Below, piece after piece: positions 6,023-10,790 of a stretch of 10,790 bases of DNA. Position 1 is the first letter of the stretch. Each line of letters begins with the position of its first letter. The notes beneath the pieces are model-generated. The model made no database searches and was not told where the DNA came from. It saw only the letters and a list, made by a program, of their open reading frames with translations. The position numbers and the translations under genes were made by a program. The stretch is from NCBI GenBank assembly GCA_009774235.1, contig VSNJ01000140.1:1-10790 (forward strand). The letters are read 5' to 3'. This stretch comes from Lachnospiraceae bacterium. Lineage in GTDB: Bacteria > Bacillota > Clostridia > Lachnospirales > Lachnospiraceae.

Positions 6023-7246
6023 ATGAAAATATGTTTGAATGACCTGCTTAACCAGCTTTCATATGCTATTGACTGTGTTGAAGCTGAGCTTATGGGAGTA
6101 AGCAGTTTCCATTCTAAACGTGTAGCAGTTGTTTCAATAGAAACAGGGAGGCTTCTAGGGTTTGACAGATATATGCTTATGGACCTGGCGGCAGTGGCAC
6201 TGTTGCATGATAATGCACTGGCAGAGTGCATACAGTCTGAATATGCAATAGTAAATAACATAGACAAGGAAAAGTGTGCAGTTTCAATGAAAGAACATTG
6301 TATAGCAGGTGAAGAAAATATAAGAAGGATGCCTTTCTACAAAAGAGGTAAGGGAGCTATATTATACCACCATGAAAGGGCTGACGGGAGAGGACCATTT
6401 GGGAAAAATTATAAAGAGGTACCTGTTTTTGCAAGAATAGTGCATATCGCTGATGTTCTGGACACTTCTTTTGATTTACGGAGCATGGACAGTAAAAAAT
6501 ATATCAAAATGTATAAGTTTGTAAAAGAGAATGAAGGTGTTCTTTTTGACAACAGTATAGTTAGTATATTTTTAAAAGCATTTAATAATGCACAAAGCAT
6601 GGATATTATGGAACAATCCATGAAAAGAAATATACTTAATTATTTGCCTGAAGTGTACCTGGAATGTGATAACAGCCTTCTTATTGATATATCAGGAATT
6701 TTTTCAAAAATTGTAGATTATAAGTCTGAATTTACAAGCAGACATTCTGATGGTATTGCAAGGAAAGCAATGGAGATGGGCAGGTATTATGGATATAATG
6801 AAGATAAACAGACAAAACTGTATGTAGCGGGTGCGCTACATGATATAGGAAAGCTTATAATTAATAATGAGATACTTGAAAAACCTGGAAAGCTGACAGA
6901 CCAGGAGTATTTGAATATTAAGGACCATGCAGAAGCAAGCTATATTATGTTAAAATCAATAAGGGGCATGGAGGAAATTATGCCATGGGCATGTATGCAC
7001 CATGAGAAACTTGATGGAAGTGGTTATCCATTTGGTAAAAAAGCGGATGAACTTGGACATGAAGAACGTCTTATTGCCTGTCTTGATATTTACCAGGCAC
7101 TTTTAGAGGAAAGACCATATAAAAAGGGTAAAACCCATAATGAAGCTATTTCTATTTTAAAATCTATGTCAGAAGATGGAAAGATAGATGGAAACATAGT
7201 AAATGATATTGACAAGCATTTTAAAGAGGATAAAAATAATGGATAA
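6023..7246 (+). CDS. Tandem HD-domain protein with a C-terminal HD-GYP cyclic-di-GMP phosphodiesterase
   Basis: This 407-aa protein has no membrane segment and contains two HD-type domains. The C-terminal domain (about residues 225-400) is a canonical HD-GYP: His241, HDIGK at 273-277, His302, His326-His327-Glu328, DGSGYP at 331-336, and Asp355. Such domains hydrolyse cyclic-di-GMP to GMP (or pGpG) with a two- or three-metal centre. The N-terminal domain (about residues 15-155) has a matching pattern, His30, His62-Asp63, His92, His116-His117, Asp144. It has HDNAL in place of HDxGK and DGRGPFG in place of DGxGYP, so it is a diverged duplicate that keeps the metal ligands but not the usual substrate motif. 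No receiver domain is attached. The downstream kinase gene overlaps this one by 8 bases, so the two are probably co-translated. A leader with two inverted-repeat structures precedes it. Confidence 0.9.
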   Translation: MKICLNDLLNQLSYAIDCVEAELMGVSSFHSKRVAVVSIETGRLLGFDRYMLMDLAAVALLHDNALAECIQSEYAIVNNIDKEKCAVSMKEHCIAGEENIRRMPFYKRGKGAILYHHERADGRGPFGKNYKEVPVFARIVHIADVLDTSFDLRSMDSKKYIKMYKFVKENEGVLFDNSIVSIFLKAFNNAQSMDIMEQSMKRNILNYLPEVYLECDNSLLIDISGIFSKIVDYKSEFTSRHSDGIARKAMEMGRYYGYNEDKQTKLYVAGALHDIGKLIINNEILEKPGKLTDQEYLNIKDHAEASYIMLKSIRGMEEIMPWACMHHEKLDGSGYPFGKKADELGHEERLIACLDIYQALLEERPYKKGKTHNEAISILKSMSEDGKIDGNIVNDIDKHFKEDKNNG

Positions 7247-9488
7247 AATTCTTTCATATGCAATGTTTGGCTTTTCTGTAGTAACATTAGTCCTTGCTAT
7301 AAATGTGTTACGCAGTAGTGGGAAAAACCATAAAGGTAATTTTCTTTTTATAGGACTTGCTTTATCAAGTTCATTATGGGGTGTTTGTTTTGGTTTTATA
7401 CCAGTACAGAAATCCGCAGATATTGCATATATATTAAGGAGTATAGGACTGGCAGGTATGTTTGCATATCTGGTATTTGTAACATTTTTTCTTGCAAGCA
7501 TGAGTGGTATAGATAATGTAATTGCCAGGGTAGTTAAGCTGTTTTCATTGTCTTGTGTGTTTTTATACCCATTTTCAATACAGAGGAAAAATGTAAATTT
7601 TATTAATTCTTCATTTGGAATGAGTTATATATTTGAAGATAAAATAATTAATACTTTGTATATTTCTTATTGTTTTATAGTTGCAGCCGCATTGTTTTAT
7701 TTTGAAATGAATATGTGTTTTAATAAAAAACGCAAATGGATACAGGTAATGGGCAGGCGCTTTATATATTGTGAAATTGTAATTTTTATTGGAACTATAT
7801 TAGATACAATATTGCCACTTTTGGGAGTAAGTGCTTTTCCAGGCAGCAGCCTTACACAGTCATTTGGTGTATTAATGATTTATTTTGCTTTTCTTTTTTA
7901 TAAAAGCAACAATATAAGTATAGATAATATGACAGAGTTTGTCTATTATTCATTTGAAGAGCCATTGCTTATTTATAATGAAAATGAGAAACTTAAAGTT
8001 ATAAATAAAGCTGCAATGGAATATTTTGGAATTCATCCGGAATATGAAGATATTACGTTAGACCAGTTGTTTTATGTGGATAAAAATATATTACAGACAG
8101 TAGAAGGTATAATTAAAATTGATGCAGATTGTATAATGAAACCTTCACATTGCCGGCTATGTATAAACAGGGTGCTTGATAAATATAAGGATATAAAAGG
8201 TTATATTGTTATTGTGGATGATTTTACTGACAAAGTAAAGGTTTTTGAGGAACTTGAAGAGGCTAAAAGAAAAGCAGATATAGCTAATAAGGCAAAAAGT
8301 GATTTTCTTACAAGGATGAGCCATGAAATCCGTACTCCTTTAAATACTATTATTGGAATGGATGAAATGGTTTTAAGAGAAACAAATAATAAAAAGGTAG
8401 CAGAGTATGGAAAGCATATAAAGAAGGCTGGAGAAGTGCTGCTGGCAATTATTAAGGATATTCTGGATATATCAAAGCTTGAAAAGGGCAAGCTTAAGCT
8501 GATAGAAGATGAATATAACATTATGGATATTTTAAATGACAGCATAGATATGCTTTATTTGTTTGGTAATGAAAAGGGTATTGAAGTTAAAGTATCTATT
8601 GCAGATAACCTGCCTGTTGTTTTATATGGTGACAGGCTGCGTATAAGACAGATAGTGTTGAATGTTTCTAGTAATGCAATGAAATATACCCAGGCTGGCA
8701 TGGTTAAATTTAGTGTTAATTATAAGAAAGTGGATGAGAATAATGTAAAGTTATCTATAGAGATAGAGGATACAGGAAGAGGTATACATAAAGAGGATAT
8801 TGATAAACTTTTTGTGCCATATGAGCATTTTGATGAAAATGAAAACCAGACTATTGAGGGGACTGGACTTGGGCTTCCTATTGCAAATGACCTTGTGAAG
8901 CTTATGGGTGGAAATATTGAAGTAAAAAGCCAGTATGGTAAGGGGTCTAAATTTATTATAAATATTTTACAGAAAGTTGTAAGATGGGAAGAAGATGGTA
9001 TAAAGGAGGAAGGTCCAGAGCAGAAAAACCAAGGCAGAACTTTTATTGCGCCAGATGCGAGGGTACTTGTAGTTGATGATATGCCTGCCAACCTGCTTGT
9101 TGCCAATGAACTGCTAAAACGTACCCAGATTAAAGTAGATATGGCAAAGAGAGGTGCTGACTGTCTGAAAATGATAGAAAAAAAGAGTTACCAGATTATT
9201 TTTCTTGACCATATGATGCCAGAAATGGATGGGATTGAATTATTAAAGAGAATAAGGGAGTTTAAAGATAATTCTAATTCATCTGTACCAATAATTGTAA
9301 TGACTGCAAATGCTGTGCTTGGTTCCAGGGAAATGTATTTAGATGCAGGATTTACAGATTATATATCAAAACCAGTTTATTATGAGGAACTGGAAAGGCT
9401 TATTACAAAATATCTTCCAGATGGAATGTATACATATATAGATACAGATAACCAGGAAAGTGGCAAAGGTGATGTTATTGTAGATTAA
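7239..9488 (+). CDS. Seven-transmembrane hybrid sensor histidine kinase with receiver domain
   Basis: This is a 749-aa protein from the ATG at 7239, which has AAAGAGGA at 7223-7230 with 8 bases between. An in-frame ATG at 7203 lies inside the previous gene without such a site. Seven hydrophobic segments (about residues 4-24, 34-53, 63-88, 96-114, 137-157, 175-197, 204-221) match the 7TM sensor module of histidine kinases. A PAS-like region (about 230-330) and a short coiled coil follow. HisKA carries His362 in MSHEIRTPLN. The ATPase domain has Asn479 in the N box (NVSSNAMKYT), Asp511 in EDTGRGI, and GTGLGL at 541-546. The receiver domain (about 607-728) has Asp613-Asp614, phospho-acceptor Asp657 in FLDHMMPEMDG, Thr689 and Lys711. 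No HPt or DNA-binding output is attached, so phosphate must pass to a separate HPt protein or the receiver act by contact. Overlap with the HD-GYP gene suggests a joint role in cyclic-di-GMP control. The ligand is unknown. Confidence 0.93.
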   Translation: MDKILSYAMFGFSVVTLVLAINVLRSSGKNHKGNFLFIGLALSSSLWGVCFGFIPVQKSADIAYILRSIGLAGMFAYLVFVTFFLASMSGIDNVIARVVKLFSLSCVFLYPFSIQRKNVNFINSSFGMSYIFEDKIINTLYISYCFIVAAALFYFEMNMCFNKKRKWIQVMGRRFIYCEIVIFIGTILDTILPLLGVSAFPGSSLTQSFGVLMIYFAFLFYKSNNISIDNMTEFVYYSFEEPLLIYNENEKLKVINKAAMEYFGIHPEYEDITLDQLFYVDKNILQTVEGIIKIDADCIMKPSHCRLCINRVLDKYKDIKGYIVIVDDFTDKVKVFEELEEAKRKADIANKAKSDFLTRMSHEIRTPLNTIIGMDEMVLRETNNKKVAEYGKHIKKAGEVLLAIIKDILDISKLEKGKLKLIEDEYNIMDILNDSIDMLYLFGNEKGIEVKVSIADNLPVVLYGDRLRIRQIVLNVSSNAMKYTQAGMVKFSVNYKKVDENNVKLSIEIEDTGRGIHKEDIDKLFVPYEHFDENENQTIEGTGLGLPIANDLVKLMGGNIEVKSQYGKGSKFIINILQKVVRWEEDGIKEEGPEQKNQGRTFIAPDARVLVVDDMPANLLVANELLKRTQIKVDMAKRGADCLKMIEKKSYQIIFLDHMMPEMDGIELLKRIREFKDNSNSSVPIIVMTANAVLGSREMYLDAGFTDYISKPVYYEELERLITKYLPDGMYTYIDTDNQESGKGDVIVD

Positions 9489-9517
9489 ATATATGTATTT
9501 TGTACTGTATGTTAAAA

Positions 9518-9553
9518 CCCCTGTTTTTATGTTAAAGGACATAGAAACAGGGG
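9518..9553. terminator. Bidirectional intrinsic terminator between convergent genes
   Basis: CCCCTGTTTTTATGT (9518-9532) and ACATAGAAACAGGGG (9539-9553) pair at all 15 positions, one of them a G-U wobble, around a 6-base loop. On the plus strand a T-rich stretch follows (ATTTGTTTATGTATTTT), ending the kinase transcript. On the minus strand TTTT follows, ending the deacetylase transcript. Its position between two convergent genes fits this double use. Confidence 0.88.
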
Positions 9554-9591
9554 GATTTGTTTATGTATTTTAAGAAGTTTTGTGCATATTT

Positions 9592-10524
9592 TTAATTGCT
9601 GCTATCTGTACCAGATGCGCTTTTCTGGTGCTGGCGTCCTTCTACATCCATTTCATAATTATCTTCATAAATAAGTTCTGACATAGTTACAAGTGTAAAT
9701 CCTTTTTCTTTAAGTCCTTTAATAAGCTGGTCAAGTGCCTGTGCGGTATATTTAGCACCATTGTGGCAAAGTATAATTGAACCATTGCCAAGGTGTTTGT
9801 GGTTAAGGACTGTGTTTAGTATGGAGTCTGCACCATAATCTTTCCAGTCGAGACTGTCAACATCCCATTGGATTGCATTATAATTACACTCTCTTGTGAC
9901 TTTTATAAGATTGTCGTTATAATCTCCATAAGGAGGCCTGAAAACATGCATATCTGTTCCTGTAAGTTCCTTTACTTTTTCATGCACTTTCATAATTTCT
10001 TCTTTACATTCTTCAGCGGACAAAGTTGACATTTGTTTATGGTTTTCACTATGGTTGCCTAATTCATGGCCAGCCTTGGCAATAGCTTTTACATCATCAG
10101 GATATGATTCTACCCAGCCGCCAGTCATAAAGAAAGTTACATGTACATCATTCTTTTTCAATATATCAAGAATTTTTTGTGTATCCTCGTTACCCCATGC
10201 AGCATCAAAACTTAAGGCAACCTTTTTATCTGGAGTATCTACACAATATATTGGCAGTTCTTTGTTAGATATCTTGTTACTGAATACAGCTGTAACAGGG
10301 TTTGTGCCAATAGCTTTATTGCTATATGCAATAGCAATGCTTGCAAGGAGTATTACAGATAGTACAACAAGACCACTTCTCATAAATGATGAAAAATTTG
10401 TATCCTTTTGTATATCAGATTTCTGTTTTTCCTGGCTGACCTTAACCAGTGGTACTTTCCGTTTTGGAACATTCCCATCTTTTGCATGGTAAGTTTCATT
10501 CAGGAATTTTGAAAAATGCTTCAT
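9592..10524 (-). CDS. Membrane-anchored polysaccharide deacetylase (CE4/NodB domain, clostridial PdaB-like)
   Basis: This 310-aa protein has a basic cytoplasmic N-terminus (about 1-49), one membrane segment (about 50-67) and an extracellular NodB domain (about 100-285). Family members remove acetyl groups from peptidoglycan or other cell-surface amino sugars. Motif 1 is SFDAAWG (104-110): catalytic-base Asp107 is kept, but the second, metal-binding Asp of TFDDG is Ala108, as in the PdaB-like FDxxWG subgroup. Motif 2 is HSENH with His157 and His161, motif 3 is RPPYG (196-200), and the later motifs WDVDSLDW (220-227) and LCHNG (252-256) are present. Because one metal ligand is missing, activity may differ from canonical enzymes. 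The start ATG at 10522-10524 follows AAGGAG with 8 bases between. The gene has its own promoter about 130 bases upstream and shares a terminator with the convergent kinase operon. The residues after 285 are a charged tail. A sporulation role, as for Bacillus PdaB, is possible but not shown. Confidence 0.9.
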   Translation of the reverse strand: MKHFSKFLNETYHAKDGNVPKRKVPLVKVSQEKQKSDIQKDTNFSSFMRSGLVVLSVILLASIAIAYSNKAIGTNPVTAVFSNKISNKELPIYCVDTPDKKVALSFDAAWGNEDTQKILDILKKNDVHVTFFMTGGWVESYPDDVKAIAKAGHELGNHSENHKQMSTLSAEECKEEIMKVHEKVKELTGTDMHVFRPPYGDYNDNLIKVTRECNYNAIQWDVDSLDWKDYGADSILNTVLNHKHLGNGSIILCHNGAKYTAQALDQLIKGLKEKGFTLVTMSELIYEDNYEMDVEGRQHQKSASGTDSSN

Positions 10525-10557
10525 TTTGTTTTCTCCTTATTTATATTTAGTGACACT

Positions 10558-10750
10558 TATTTTTGTAATAATATATGAAAATATAAGGGAAAAATGCAAC
10601 TATTCTTAGATAAATGCACATATATTAGGATATAATATTTCCAGCCTGGTTCTGTATAATTACTTTTTCTGAGATGTCAATTCCTTAATTGTTTGGATAT
10701 ACATATTTTTGTAATAATATATAATTTTATAAAAGAAAAATGCGCTTATT
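10558..10750. repeat. Imperfect 47-bp direct repeat in the deacetylase upstream region
   Basis: The copies at 10558-10604 and 10704-10750 align without gaps at an offset of 146 bases. The first 19 bases (TATTTTTGTAATAATATAT) are identical, and a second block GAAAAATGC is shared (10589-10597 and 10735-10743). One copy lies in the predicted deacetylase 5' untranslated region and the other between its promoter and the rightward promoter at the window edge. It could be a duplicated regulatory segment or the trace of a small duplication. No known repeat family is recognised. Confidence 0.55.
10653..10680 (-). promoter_or_regulatory. Probable promoter of the polysaccharide deacetylase gene
   Basis: Read on the minus strand: TTGACA (10675-10680), a 16-base spacer, then TATACA (10653-10658). 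The -35 is consensus and the -10 fair. Transcription would start near 10646 and give a leader of about 120 bases that contains one copy of the 47-bp direct repeat and a small CCAG-C-CTGG palindrome (10641-10649). Confidence 0.6.
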
Positions 10751-10761
10751 ATAAAATGGTA

Positions 10762-10790
10762 TTGACATTTTTTTATAGAAAATTCTATAC
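10762..10790 (+). promoter_or_regulatory. Probable promoter reading rightward out of the window, with an overlapping palindrome
   Basis: TTGACA (10762-10767) is followed after 18 bases by TATAC at 10786-10790, cut by the window edge. A perfect 7-bp inverted repeat, TATAGAA-AA-TTCTATA (10774-10789), covers the spacer and -10 start, a typical place for a repressor site. The gene it serves lies outside the window. It is divergent from the deacetylase promoter. Confidence 0.5.

Noticed and set aside
7203..7238. Upstream ATG adding 12 residues to the kinase
   Set aside because: There is no ribosome binding site before 7203, whereas 7239 has AAAGAGGA at good spacing and starts the first membrane segment normally.
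10558..10590. A dif-like chromosome resolution site in the GTAATAATATAT repeat
   Set aside because: AT-rich runs resemble the dif centre, but the expected outer arms are not visible and the sequence occurs twice.
1..10790. CRISPR array, tRNA or rRNA genes
   Set aside because: There are no regularly spaced repeats, and no tRNA- or rRNA-like conserved segments were seen on either strand.

Overview
The window is AT-rich DNA with strong AGGAGG-type ribosome binding sites and Firmicutes-type protein families: DUF1292/YrzB, a clostridial FDxAWG polysaccharide deacetylase, HD-GYP and 7TM-hybrid kinase signalling, and Ig-like surface proteins with DQYG motifs. This suggests a low-GC Clostridia, most likely a gut Lachnospiraceae (Lachnospira/Eubacterium or a relative). 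The assignment is by family resemblance and is not proven here.

Left third (1-5149, minus strand). A tyrosine recombinase with a full R-K-H-R-H-Y catalytic set lies 3 bases upstream of a 260-aa protein that looks DNA-binding: two helix-turn-helix-like modules and a ribbon-helix-helix-like C-terminus. Downstream on the same strand is a 920-codon surface-protein reading frame that is intact but headless. It has no ribosome binding site, no ATG, no signal peptide and no anchor, and it is closed by an in-frame TAG ten codons before its first possible start. Large inverted repeats lie on both sides of the recombinase pair. The simplest reading, which is inference, is a surface-protein diversification locus: the headless frame is a silent cassette that recombination can join to an expressed N-terminal part elsewhere. 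This is the most interesting part of the window.

Middle (5150-6022). A small acidic DUF1292 gene on the minus strand has a near-consensus promoter. It is divergent from a plus-strand signalling operon. The 490-bp gap holds a plausible plus-strand promoter, a GC-richer block closed by perfect 15-bp inverted repeats (a possible structured leader RNA or small repeat element), and directly beside it an 89-bp MITE-like element with 18-bp terminal inverted repeats.

Right half (6023-10790). Two overlapping plus-strand genes encode a tandem HD-domain protein, whose C-terminal half is a canonical HD-GYP cyclic-di-GMP phosphodiesterase, and a seven-membrane-segment hybrid histidine kinase with PAS-like, HisKA, ATPase and receiver domains. 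They probably form one cyclic-di-GMP / phosphorelay signalling unit. A bidirectional terminator separates them from a convergent membrane-anchored polysaccharide deacetylase of the clostridial PdaB-like type, with its own promoter. The far right end has an imperfect 47-bp direct repeat and a promoter reading rightward out of the window.
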